Position numbers and translations under genes: made by a program. A DNA stretch of 64,000 nt from Heterotrichella gracilis (taxonomy: Eukaryota; Sar; Xanthophyceae; Tribonematales; Xanthonemataceae): positions 1 through 64,000 of the forward strand of contig JAULBX010031702.1 of assembly GCA_032358255.1 (NCBI GenBank), given 5' to 3'. Numbering within the stretch: position 1 is the first letter of the stretch; every line of letters begins with the position of its first letter. Below, one piece after another: positions 45,901 to 57,509 of this stretch. Below the pieces are notes generated by a model, which worked only from the letters and a program-made list of their open reading frames with translations, was not told the origin of the DNA and did no database searches.

Positions 45901-48900
45901 CAGGCTCTGCAGGTGCGGGGGGAGGGGGTAACTACGCCGCCCATAGACAATCGTATGCCGGTCCAAAACAACCCAGAAATGTCAAATCCGAGTCCTTTCT
46001 CAAATCCCTGATCTCCCACACACTCCCCTCCCCAACCCCCCTCCTCCACCCACCTGCCCTTTAGGGTCCTCCACCAGGAAAGTGAACTCCTGGTTCCACA
46101 CAGGCGCCCGGTGCCTGCCCGCATGCGAGGTGGCATCGTCACGGCGCGATGTCACCGCCTGGTTGCCCAGCGTGAGTCTGCAGTAGGGGTTGGTTTGCCA
46201 TGGGAAACCCCACACAGGCAGGCCGCGCGCCTCACGCACAGTCACTGAAAGCTCGCCCTGCGGGGGGCGTGGCATGGGTTCAGGTTGGGAAGGATGCGCT
46301 GCAGATGAACAAGACTCTCTGATGCAGACCCTGGCGATGAATGTCCCTACCCTCCTTGCGCATACATAGCATTTACAGTTTAGGGCATAGACCTCAGGGT
46401 GCACGCACCACGAACGCGTCCGGCAGCGACACGCCCCCCGCCGCGCTCTGCGGCCCCAGCGGCAGCGCAGCCATGAGTGCATGCTCAAGTGCATCCGCCT
46501 GGAGCACCGCGCTGGCCACCGCGCGCATGACGGCGTCGCGCCCCACCGCCGCCTCCGCGACAGCGGTTACCGCGGGCGGGATGTTGATTTCTAGGCGGCG
46601 CGGCAGCACCATGAGGGCGGGTAGGTCGATGGTGAGCAGCTTGGTGAGGAAGGCCTGCGGGGGTGGAGGGGGTTGGGTGGGTAGTGGATGGGGTGATGTC
46701 ACACCACTGATGTCACATTGATGTGGCTGCCGGGTAATGTATGGTGGATGAGTGGTGTGTTTGCAAAAAAGTGGAGATTCTGTGCAGTTGGTGTATACGC
46801 CGAATGGCATAAGATGCATGTCTTTTAGCAGGAGAGACAGCATGTGTTGGTATGCATGCACACTGAGGCACCGCCCAGAGGGCACGATGAGGCAAAGCGC
46901 AGGGGTCCACACCAGTAGGCATGGTGTTCTGGGCAGCAGTAGCAGTGCATGACGATGCTTGCGGTGTAGACACCCATGCCCAGGCCATTGGGTCATCAGA
47001 ATGAGGCAAATGCCTGTGGTGCACAACAAGTGCATCTTTATGGTGGGCTGATCCACAAACGCCAGCGACAGGACCCCCACATGTGTGCATCAGTCGCAGC
47101 TTGACCCACACCTTCCATTCACCCTCCGCCCACCCACCACATCCATGGCCACCCACCACACACCCCCACCCGCCACCGCCACCCACCTGTATGACCGGAA
47201 TGCGCATGAGCCGCACCCCCGTGTTGTAGCTCGACAGCTGCACCTTCACAGTGGGCTGGCCCACAAATGCCAGCGACAGCGTCCCCACGTAGGGGCACAT
47301 GGGCGCCAGCCGCAGCTTGATCCACATCTTGCACTCAAGGTCCAGGTCAGACACCATGACAGGGAGCTTCATGCGCCAGCGGCCGCGCCCCACCTCGATG
47401 AGCAGCAGCATGCGCGCGCCGCCGGTGTAGCGCACGTCAACCACGCCGTTCAGGTCGGAGTCCTGGGTAGGGTAGGTTGTGGGTGTGATCAGGGGTGCGT
47501 GGCAAGGGGTGGGGGCACGCGGGGCGGGGAGGGTTCTGGCACCAAACCCTAAATCTCTGAACATCCTCAAATGACGGGGTTGTCCACGATGGTCCATGCA
47601 CTGCATGTCAAGACGATGCACATGTGACCCCTGTCATTTGCGGCCATCGGCATACCCATGCCCCCCGGGGCCCCTCCACGACGGCCTTCATCCCGCCCCT
47701 CCCACACCACCGCCACACCTCGCAATCCATGACCACCCCATTGGATGCCATACACATCCCCATGCCCACACCCCGCACCCCCCATCCCCACCACAACCAC
47801 CCCATCGCCGCACCTTGCGCGAGGTCCTTCGCCGCATGTTTGAGAAGTACGGCGCATCATGGTCCAGCGTGAACTCAAGGATGCGCAGCCGGTGCACAAA
47901 GCTGGGCACCTGAGGCAGGAGATAAAGGGATTTTAAAACAGAAATGTATAGCAAAAGGGTCCTCGCTACATACCAAATGCAAAGGGAATGCCACAAAATC
48001 ATGCAGGAAAGAGTCCTCGCTCCATACTGAATGCAAGGGAATTGGCGCCCAATAATGATAAACAACACCGCAGGTCACACGGCAGACATTTCAAGCGCAG
48101 CATCTGGTCACCCACCTGCTTGTCGTTGCACAGGTTGTCAAACACGGGCTGCAGCAGGTCTGCCAGCCAGCGCTCCAGGCCCCGCTGGTACACGCGCCAG
48201 GCCTTGCGCCAGCACATGTTCACCCACTCCACTGCCTCGCCCATGTCGGAGTAGAGCACCAGGGAGCGGGGTGAGTCGTCTGCGGGGGGGAGGGGGATAC
48301 TGGGGTGGGAGTGGGTGCGGGTGGGAGTGCAGGTGGATTGATTGTTGTGTGGGTCAATGAATTGCTTGACTCCATGAATGGGGGGATGGGTATGCGGGTG
48401 GGATGGTGCAGTGGGGTGGGTACCTTGTGGCGGTCAATGGACTGCTCAACTCCGTGGAATGGGGGCCGGCTGAATGGCGCAGTGGGAATGGAGTGCATTT
48501 CGCATGTGGACGAACAAGGGACATCAGCCATGCCTCAATGAGTTGACTTCAAATGTTGCAGTGCAGCCGTGCATGGTGTATGCCTTTCTAGGGTTTAGGG
48601 TTTTGTGTGTCGCCTCACCGCTGTCTGGGGACTGGCCCCACCATATGAACCGCCTGATGAGCTTCTCTATGAAGGGTATGGTGGTGAGGAACTGCAGGAA
48701 CCAGTGCAGCATCACCGCCAGCACCGCGCCCACCACAAAGAACTTCCACTCCTCCTTGGCCTTTTTGATGATGGCCGGCGCGCGCTTGGGCACCGCACCG
48801 GCCACCGCCACGTTGCCTAGCCCGTACCGGTGCTGGTGCTGCTGTTGCTGCTCCCAAGGCGCTGCTGCTGTTGCGGCATGTGCTTGGGAGGTTTGTGTTC

Positions 48901-49060
48901 GTCGGTGTGAGGGTGAGGGTCCAGCGGTGTCTGAAACAGCCCAGCTTTCTAGTGCAAACTCGCTGTGGGCATGGCGCCCAGTGTGGGGCAGGTTCCGGCT
49001 GGGAGAGGCTTCCAACGTGAAGCTTTCCATCTGCAGCAAGTCAACCCATGTCTGGTTCAT
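42937..49060 (-). CDS. SMP and C2 domain membrane-contact-site tether (extended synaptotagmin/NTMC2-like)
   Basis: Twelve exons: 49060-48619, 48279-48116, 47909-47814, 47462-47187, 46654-46409, 46257-46054, 45906-45730, 45370-45197, 44936-44647, 44349-44079, 43774-43513 and 43208-42937; phases close to 957 residues. Order: N-terminal tail; hydrophobic hairpin-like anchor at ~106-128 (FFVVGAVLAVMLHWFLQFL); SMP lipid-transfer domain ~150-400 (EWVNMCWRKAWRVYQRGLER, PTVKVQLSSYN); one C2 domain ~409-535 (GELSVTVREARGLPVWGF ... VWNQEFTFLVEDP); acidic/Pro-rich linkers; and a second transmembrane anchor at the C-terminus (PWLILMSVLSLASVMLLVVV). Expected to shuttle glycerolipids at ER contacts. C2 loop 1 lacks the usual Asp (TNPYC instead of SDPYV), so Ca2+ binding is probably weak. 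Start could be Met 49030 instead. Confidence 0.85.
46980..47105 (-). repeat. Relic copy of SMP/C2 exon-4 end inside intron 4
   Basis: Diverged copy of 47187-47330 (for example TGGGCTGATCCACAAACGCC versus TGGGCTGGCCCACAAATGCC). It is out of frame in places and not an exon today. Confidence 0.8.
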
Positions 49061-50349
49061 GGCATGGGCAGCAGCTGGACATACCCATTGCCGTTGCCAT
49101 TTGCATGTCTGCACCACCCCTCAACTTGGCAGTGAGTGCCCACATGACTGGCTGCAGGCAGGTAAGAACGCTTACCTCTGTATGGCGTGTCCTGCCAGTG
49201 CTAGGCGTGCTGGTCTGAGAGCCATCAGCACACACTGTGCAGGCATGCTGCAGTGCATGCCTCCCAGGTAGCCTCCTGGTGACCTGTGACAAACAGTATG
49301 AAGCTGTATTTGGAACCATACGACGAAACTAAAAGAGCCCAACCTCTTCACTTGGTACGACAACGCCTTGATTGTGCCCTTTTTGGACCACCTGTGTGTG
49401 CCTTATAGGCGTGGATACTCTTGCACTACCCAATGCATGTCTGGCGGAATCTCTCACCTGCAGACCAGGCGATGCCCTCGAGGACGTTGATGCGGATAAG
49501 CCACTTTGCCCCCGCCCCAATGACAGTTGGTGTTTATGGTTGCATGAGCAAAGGACGGGCTTCATCCTGTGCCGGTGTGGTCCACCTCGTCCTTGTCATG
49601 CATCAAGGTTAGCTGTGAACAGGCTGCGTGACTCAAAGGAATACCTAGCGTGCTGCTTTAGGTTTCAGTGGGTAAAAAGGACACTAGCAACAGACAGCGC
49701 ACGCGAAAGCGCAGCAAAGGCACCCATTGGTTTTGGGTGCTTCCTTTTGGTGGGTGCACAGAGTTCTCACGGACGCTGCCCCCAACCACAACAGAGACTG
49801 CTACCAGTGAAGGTCACGTACGAGCATAAGAACAAGAGGTGAATATCGATGCAAGACGATTGCTGTCGGAACAGTTTGTTTGCAGCAACTTTGACGGAAC
49901 GGAAAAGAGCCCACCAAAAGATGACGTGGCAAACCAGATAAAAAAGAATAAATATCCCACTATCGTTAGGGTTCACACCCAAACCCTAGCCGCGAGGCGG
50001 CTTGTGCAATCCTGAACGATGCCAAAGGCTGTCACACATATTCGCCCGAAGGAAAGGCTGGCAGTGTTAACAGCCTAGCTATCGATACGGTTGTGCCTGT
50101 TTGTCACCTTTGAAGACTTCTTGCATGAGCTACAGCGCCGTGTACTTGGCCAATGCTTCAGGAAACCCATCGTGAGATTCCGTCTGCAGTGGCACCCTTG
50201 CACCTGTGAAACTTTCTGTGCTTGCTAAGCTCTCGAATCGACTGCGTGATTTACACAGACGGTCGCAGTGAGCTCTCTGTAATCGGGACTGCACGCCACC
50301 CAAGTCTCTGAGTGTGAAGCCTCCTAGCGTCAATAAAGTCGCATAAGCA
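49061..50349. other. Divergent spacer between SMP/C2 and NOPCHAP1 genes
   Basis: A plus-strand frame (49372-49842, 156 codons) has no domain I recognise. TTAGGG-type words lie at 49966-49990. Promoters for both genes should be here. Confidence 0.5.
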
Positions 50350-51272
50350 ATGGACGGTCGCAAAGTAACGCAGGAAACTCTGGAACCTACTGGAGGACCG
50401 GATCCAGGTAACAAAGTTTGTGCAGGAGAGCGTCACTTTCACCCTTGGCATGCATCATATGCATGCATGCATGCATGCATATGCATATTTTGGTGTCTGG
50501 CCAACCTGTGCCCGTCAGGTTTCGGGCCCCAACCCAGTCGCCCATATGGCAGTGCATGCATAATGGATGAAGCTGACCAGCTGCTGGTGTTCAGTGGTGC
50601 AGAATAGTTCTTGCATGCACATTGCACACAGGCTAGCGCAATGCATATGCCAACTGTGCACAACAGTGCAAGCTGAAAACGTTAAATCAAACGCCCACCG
50701 TAGATAGAACAGCATATGTTCACAAGTACCTGCCCTCTTTCTTACACCCCGCCTGTGGTGGTACAGTGGCAAGGCTGCTGGCGCAGTCCTTCCGGCCCCA
50801 GAACCCCCCTGGCATCACCAAGCCCGAGCCCAGCCAACTGCTGGGGCAGCTGCAGGCCTTCCTGCCCCAGATGCAGGCAGCCAACCAGGAGCTTCAGGCC
50901 AAGCTGCAGCAGCAACCCAGGGAGGCACTGGACATCGAGCACCTTGAAAACGGGGAGGAGGCGCCCCACATTGAGATGGAGCTCGCCTGTGGTCTCTTTG
51001 ACTTGCAGGATGAGGCGGCTGTCTCTGCAGCCGAGAGGGCCCTCAGGGATGGCAGCAAGATGCAGGAGTTTGAGGACAGCCCCACAGGGAGCTCGGGGTA
51101 TGAAAGTGACGACTCGTCAGGGTCGGACCATGGCGCGTTTGTGGATGGGCTGCGGCAGCAGAGGGCAGAGGAGGGGCAGGCTGGGGGCCAGGCGGACCAT
51201 GCAGAGGGTGGGCCCAAGCCTGCTAATGGGAGGGAGTCGCGCAAGAAGAGGAAGCTGGTGGAGGAGCTGTGA
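50350..51272 (+). CDS. NOPCHAP1: NOPCHAP1 homologue (box C/D snoRNP assembly chaperone)
   Basis: Exons 50350-50407 and 50767-51272, 187 residues, phase 1 intron. The core LLGQLQAFLPQMQAANQEL plus DIEHLENGEEAPHIEMELA matches the conserved helix and strand of human NOPCHAP1/C12orf45 (LLDQVQTFLPQM..AN; FNIENI). The C-terminus is acidic/Ser-rich and ends with the basic SRKKRKLVEEL, a likely nuclear signal. In animals it links NOP58 to the R2TP (RUVBL1/2) machinery for snoRNP assembly. The intron contains a long ATGC repeat (50453-50478). Confidence 0.85.
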
Positions 51273-51868
51273 TGGTCCAGGCTGAGTGGATGCATGGGAT
51301 GCCGGGACTCTGGATGAGGGTGCAGCCTGGCTTGGCAACTTGTCACGTGCATTATCGAGTCCATAGTGCAGGCAGGGGCTCAATCCAGGACTGTGATAAG
51401 TGTAGACCATTTTAGTCACACAAGAACATTAGAGGCGCTTTGCCAGACAGCATTTAAACCTGCTTCTGCTGTTTGTTGGGAATGTTACGCCTGGGCTTGC
51501 GTGTATGCTTGCAAGCATTCTGTCGTGAGTGTCGCCATTCACACACTGCATGTCCTAGATAGCTTAGCAAACGAGAGTTCAACAAACGCGGTCGGGCAGC
51601 CAGCCCAGAAGTTCAACGCATGATAACAAGTTTGGAACGCACGCCAAGTTGCGTGAATTCACATACGGTAAATGATATATCAAACTGAATCTGTCTCTGG
51701 GTGCAAGATATCGCACTAGGTTGTAACAACACCAACAAGTCAAACTCAACTAGCCATCAGCCAACTGCCAGTGGTTCTTAGGCTCCATGTAGCATACATC
51801 CTGATTGACAGGATAGCAATTGCCCACTGGTTGAACCCAACTGAGCCTCTCCCAGCCCCCCTCCCGCC
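51273..51868. other. Convergent intergenic region; no gene seen
   Basis: 3' flanks of NOPCHAP1 (+) and the Tat-SF1 homologue (-). Nothing else supported. Confidence 0.6.
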
Positions 51869-54800
51869 TCACTTTGCCTCCAGCTCCTGTGCAAACTTCT
51901 CCAGCCTTGCCTGCTGCTCCTCCTCGCTCTCCTGGGGGGGCTTCACATGGTAGTTGGTGTAGCCGTCTGCACACAGGGGGGGGAGCACGAATTTGGGACC
52001 GGGGAAGATACGGAAAATCACATCACATTTCCAAAGTAGAGCATCAACGTGACGGAGCGCAGCGAGTGGCGCATGCATACCACCCAGCCATGCAACACGC
52101 TTGAATACCATGGTATGGAGAAAATGCTTAGAAGTGCTGACGGGGGATGTTGTATCTTTTGATACCCACAATGTTTGGGGTTAGAACTTTTCATTCAACA
52201 CCATTTGATCTCAATCCATGATGTGAACCCCTTGCCATGCGCTGCTCACCCCACAAAAAGGCCTTGATCTCCCTGCCCCCAAAGAATCGCCCATCCATGA
52301 CCTGTATGCACTTGTCGGCGCCCTCCTGGTCGTGAAACTTGACCGCAGCCACCCCCTCAGGATTATAGTAGTACACCTTGACCTTGTCAACCACCCCTGC
52401 ACACGCACACCACCCCAGGGGTCATGCCTCGTGAGGATCCATGGCGCATCACCCACAGCGCCCACAACAGCAGCACGTGGCTTGTGTTGGATGTGTCCAC
52501 TGCTGCCTGCGAGGGCGCGCCTCAAGGCAGCGCACGTGTGGCACATGGCTCTGCATTGGTTTTTGACAAGATACTAGGCCAAGGCGCAATCAGGTAGGCA
52601 TGACCCCCTGCACAGCACCTGGCTGTACTGGCAGCATGTACACTGCTCAACTGCCGCGTAGCCCAATCACAGCCATATGGATTGACCCAGCTTGGTGCAC
52701 TCCGATTTGAGGCCACAAAAGAAAAAATTTTAACAATGTAAAAACACCTAAAACCACTCACAGCCAAATGGGTTGACATACCTAGCTTGGTACACTCCGA
52801 CTTGATGTCAGTCTCCAGATCCTCCTTCAGCGTGGGGTCAGCCTGGAAGTCGTCCGGGTGGAACATGTTTTTGAGAATGACCATGGACACGCGCGCATCC
52901 ACCAGGTCATCAAACCCTCCCCACCCCAGCTTCTTCTCGTCAAAGGCGCCCGCCTTGGCCTTCTTCTTCTTTTGCTTCTTCTTGGCCACGTACTCGCTCC
53001 CTTTTTGCTCGAACTGCGCCTGCGGGGTTGACAGGCGTGGATGCTTAGGGCATGGAAAAAGGCCAATTGCCAGGTATTGAATCCAGCGCCATGCAAAGAC
53101 CAGCACATGCTCCTGATGCAATCCGCTACCCGTCCCTGGCCCCTGCCATGGCTCAACTTGGTCACCATCCTGGCGCATGTTGGGCACAAACAGGCCACCA
53201 TCCAGTGCTTGCAACGCCCATGCCAGGCCCAGCACATGACCCTAATGCTACATGCAACCCATCCCTGGCCTCCCCTCACTAACTCACTTTTCTCAACACC
53301 ATGCCGCCCACTTCCCTTGCATTCCTAATACTAAATACCTTGATCACTGTCATGTCTCTATCAACCCTATACCCTGAACCCTGAACCCTAAAGCAAAGCC
53401 CACTCCCACGGGTTCCCTACACCCCTACACCCCAAAATTACAAAATAATCCTCAGAACCCTGGCTCACCTTTGTGACCGTCATGGTCTGGGGCATGTCTG
53501 GCCTGAACGGGCTCCCATCCAGTATCTGCAGCGCCAGCTCCACAGAAGGCTCCTTGAGGTAGGTCACAAGGCCATCGCCCTTGGGCACGCCGCTGGCTCG
53601 GTCAACGTACACCTTCACCTAGGGGCAGCACACGAATCGCTCGTGTTGGTGAAATTAGGCTCCAATACTTTGCGATTTAGTGTAGTATTGAGATTCATAT
53701 GTATTTTGATTGCCAGCAGTCAAGGTACACCTCACCTGGGGGCAGCAAGCATAGGTTGTTGAAAACCGCACGCCGCTGTATTTTTAATCTTCTAATGTAC
53801 ACTGAGATATAGGTATATCGACTGCAGCGGTCAACGTTCACCTTCTCAGCAGCAAACAAGTTGCATGGCAAGACACTGGAATTCTCAGGTATGTAATAAA
53901 CGCCCAAAAACACATTCATGCATGTCCATTTCTCACCGAGTCCTAAAATGCTGATTTTTTTTTTAACACCTAGCATGAAGACGTTTCATGGCTAGCACAC
54001 AAGTTCATCATTATTAGATACTTTCCAAGCGCTTGCGAGTCCCCCCCCCCTCACCTTTGGCTTGCGGTCATCCCCCTCCTTGATGACCCCGCACTTTGTG
54101 AACACGCGCACGAGCTCCTCCTCAGTCACGTCCTGGGGTAGGGGAGGGGGTAAAGGGTGGGTAGTGGCAAGAGAGGTGGGGTGGGAAGGGGGGTGCCAGG
54201 TGCATGCTTGCTTTAAAAGTATGTGTGCACACTACCGTGTTGTGGGGATGGCGGATTGGGAGATGTTCATGAGCCTGCTCAAAAGCTGTGGCCATTTTCC
54301 CCAGCAATGCACCACAACCCCCTCGCATGGGCTGACCTGGAGTTTCAGGTGGATAAAAATATACATGGTGTGAGCGGTGTCAGGACAGCCCTGCCTGGTG
54401 TAATCTATACTAACAGTTGATTTTTGGGAACGCATGTAGCTACGTGACCAATCTGCCCCTGGCCAACCCCGTTCCTACACTGGCGCATCCTGCCTGATTG
54501 CAGGAATGCGTGTAATAAAATAGCATCCCTCCCCTTGCCCCGTACCCACCTCCGGCAGGCCCGTGACGTACACCGCTGTGTTTTGCTTCATCTCGAACCA
54601 CCCCTTGGGCTGCGCCTCCTGGTGCTCCTTGGCCTTCTTGGCCTTGTCGCGCTCACGCTCCATGGCCTCCTCAGCCTGGAAAGGCAAACAAAATCATTTT
54701 ATGATATAATGAAAAATATCAACTCTTCAAAAGTGTAAGAATAACATCACATAAATATTGCCTATAAAAGGTGCTTCCCCGGGTCAAACGCAAATGGCAC

Positions 54801-56672
54801 AGGGCACCAATTCGCCACAGGGCGCCTCAAAGGGCCTGCAGGCACCACACTTGCCTTGCGCTTGATGTCGTCGGTGAGGGTCTTGCGGCCCTGAACCGAG
54901 GGGCCATCCCCATTGCCAGCGCCAGCACCACTGTCCTTGCCATTGTCCTTGCCCTCCGCATTTGTGGTGGTGGCGGGTCCCTCCCCAGGCTCATCCTCAT
55001 CTTCCTTCCCATACCCGGGGTCGCCAGGCTGCGGCGGGGGCGGTGGAAAGGGGGGTTTCAGTGATGGTCGGTAGGGTGGGGAGGGGTGGAGGGATGCAGT
55101 GCTGTGCCAGGAACTGATCCCCATGCAGCGCAAAGTGCTATCCAAGCCAATGCGCAACATGTGGTAAACCCCTCTATCCAACCACATCCAGCCAAGCCAT
55201 GGCAAATGATGGGGACAAGCATGCTGTCATTGCAGTTGCCATGCATCTATGCACATTTGACACCAGCATTTTTGGTGACACATGCACTTCTGGAGAGCTA
55301 TGGCACATCCAATACCGGTAGCAACACTTTTCCTTTCATGACCCCTGCACACTGGGGCTGCCACCCACCTTTGGCGGTGGGTTGTACTCCGGGATGACCT
55401 CATCATCTGGCACATACACCATGTCATCGGGGTTGAAGGGCGCGGCACCAACCCCCGGCTCACCCTCCGGCATGAACTTGCGCAGCTCAAGGTTCCACAC
55501 GTAGATGGTGCCGTCGTCATCCTCAAAGCGCTTCTCATCGGGGGTCCCCGGCGCCTCCTGAATTAGGGTGCAGGTATAGGATTAGGGTTTTAGAGTTAAG
55601 TTCGTTTGTACCGTCGTCCTCAAAACGCTTCTCCTCGTGTGTCACACGCATCTTTTGCACTAGGGTGTGGATTAAGGGGTGTCGGGTTTTAGTTTTGGGG
55701 TGTAGGGATTTACAAAAAATATGTGTGTTGGCCGACCACAAAGCTTTTCTCCTCAGGCAATGCAATAACATTCCTGCGCCACAGCTTTGCCATGCATCAC
55801 TGCATCTCCCAGTTGCGGCTGTCCAAGGCCAGGGGCATTGACTTATGCAGGATTAGGGTTTAGGGGTTACGGATGCAATGGAGGGTTTGCCGTGGTACGG
55901 CACTGGCTAATGCGCATGGCGGAGGGTAGGTGTATGGGTGGTGTGTCTTGCTTACCTCAATATCTGCTTCTAGTGCGGATATCTCTGCCTGAAACGCTGC
56001 CAGTTCATCGTCAATCTCAGGCGCAGCAGCTGAAGAGGGGTCACCAGCTTCTGCCGCTCCTGTGGAGAACGAGGAGGTTGCCGTGGGTATGTGCGTCCAG
56101 TGCAAACCAGGCTTTGTAAACCCTTTGCAGGCTCGCCACATCCTGTGGTTTGGTTGTGCAGGTGTGCAGGCAGGGGTCCTGCATGGGTGCAAGACGTGGG
56201 CATCACCTGTGGGTTGTGCGGTGAAGGTGGTAGCAGCAGCCGCAGGGGGAGTTGGTGTTGGGAGTGTGAGGAGGCTCGACAGGGCCTCTATGGCCTGCAG
56301 GGGCTGCCAGTCAGGGAGCCCATCCCTCCACAGCAAGGTGTCCTGTGTGATGTAGCCCCCACCATACAGCCCTGTGGGTGTGAAACGCACAGTAGGTAGC
56401 TGGGTGCCTGCTCACTGAGCATAGTCCAAAGACACATTGGAATGCATTAGGCAAGCATGGGCTGCGAAAAGGCGGGTAGGAGCATGGGAAGTATGTGTGT
56501 GGCGTGTGGGGTGAGGTGTGCATATGCATGCATTGTCATAAGACACCTTTCAGCGTTAAGAATGGTTTGGGGTGGAAGCGCGACGGTTGCCCCAGTTGTT
56601 ACCTTGCACACCAGCTTCGTCATATGGCCCGATGCTCTGTCCGGTGCTATCTAGATAGAACCACGTCGCCAT
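51869..56672 (-). CDS. HTATSF1: Tat-SF1/CUS2 homologue (U2 snRNP-associated splicing factor) with N-terminal GYF domain
   Basis: Eleven exons: 56672-56603, 56371-56207, 56059-55956, 55557-55369, 55028-54855, 54675-54550, 54132-54055, 53618-53469, 53019-52782, 52396-52250 and 51966-51869; phases close to 512 residues. GYF_2 domain at the N-terminus (WFYLDSTGQSIGPYDEAG, YITQDTLLWRDGLPDWQPL); a segment FEDDDGTIYVWNLELRKFMP as in plant homologues; RRM1 (NTAVYVTGLPEDVTEEELVR ... DGLVTYLKEPSVELAL); a Lys-rich linker with WGGFDD; and a second RRM of the UHM type, whose GRFFGGREI carries the R-X-F motif that binds ULM tryptophans of SF3B1. It acts in branch-site recognition by U2 snRNP. Intron 5 appears to use a GC donor (AAG|GCAAGT at 54855/54854). 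Confidence 0.92.
53690..53860 (-). repeat. Two relic copies of the Tat-SF1 exon-8 acceptor junction
   Basis: 53708-53750 and 53819-53850 each resemble 53598-53632, the start of exon 8 with its upstream intron bases (GTCAACGTACACCTTCACCT on the + strand). Confidence 0.7.
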
Positions 56673-57509
56673 GGCTGTTACGCAGTGTGCTCCACGGTTT
56701 CGCCCAAAGTCATACGGCAACTCTCCACTCGCTGCTATGAAGCTGTGCACAAGTGTGGTTAGCTTGGACGCACACCGGCATCGGCAGCTAGGATGTCGTT
56801 AGTGCCAAATTGACTCGCTCACTGAGACCTTGACATCGGTAAGCATGCCGCAAGGTTGAACAACGTTACCAAAAGCTGCCAGCGTTATGCAGTAATAACT
56901 GAGGTACATACAAAGCAACCCATGTGTGTAATTTCGACAGTTTGACAGTAGCTAACGAAGTGTTGCAACCTTGTCACATAGGCGCACCAAGACCAGCAAT
57001 GCCACAGGCAATTGGGCGCATTACGAAGTGCTGGTCGGCGCTGTCCGTGTGGGGGAACGGGTAAGATAAAGTGGATAATAGACAAGCATAATTAACCACC
57101 ACTCGAGTAGTTATGCAGACTGCACTGCGTATACGGTACGTGCAACATTATTGGGGTGAGCCACTGAGTGCAAACCCACCCGTGCGTACATATGTTGCCC
57201 AGGTTCACCTTTCCGGGGGTCAGTACATGGTTCAGACGTATTGCCGCTGCGCTGTCGACGTATCACTTACCTGTGCGATATTTTCTCTGATATTGACACG
57301 GAACCGTGCGCAGAGTGGGCGAGTGATGCACGCACTCAATCGTCTCTACCAACTATTCCTTTCCTGTCTTCTATTTGCCACTCTGGACACAACTAATGTG
57401 AAAGCAAAACGTTTTGTAAGTTCGAATGAGGGAGCTGTTTGCTTCTGTTCCTTGAACCGTTTTCAAGTGGCACATGCATGCATATTGAGCTTGACACGCA
57501 CAGAACAAG
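56673..57509. promoter_or_regulatory. Divergent promoter region of the Tat-SF1 and F-box genes
   Basis: 837 bases between head-to-head starts. An ATGCATGCAT-type word lies at 57474-57483, about 30 bases before the F-box ATG. No gene supported inside. Confidence 0.4.

Noticed and set aside
49372-49842. 156-codon plus-strand open frame
   Set aside because: No domain, odd composition, no splice context; likely chance.
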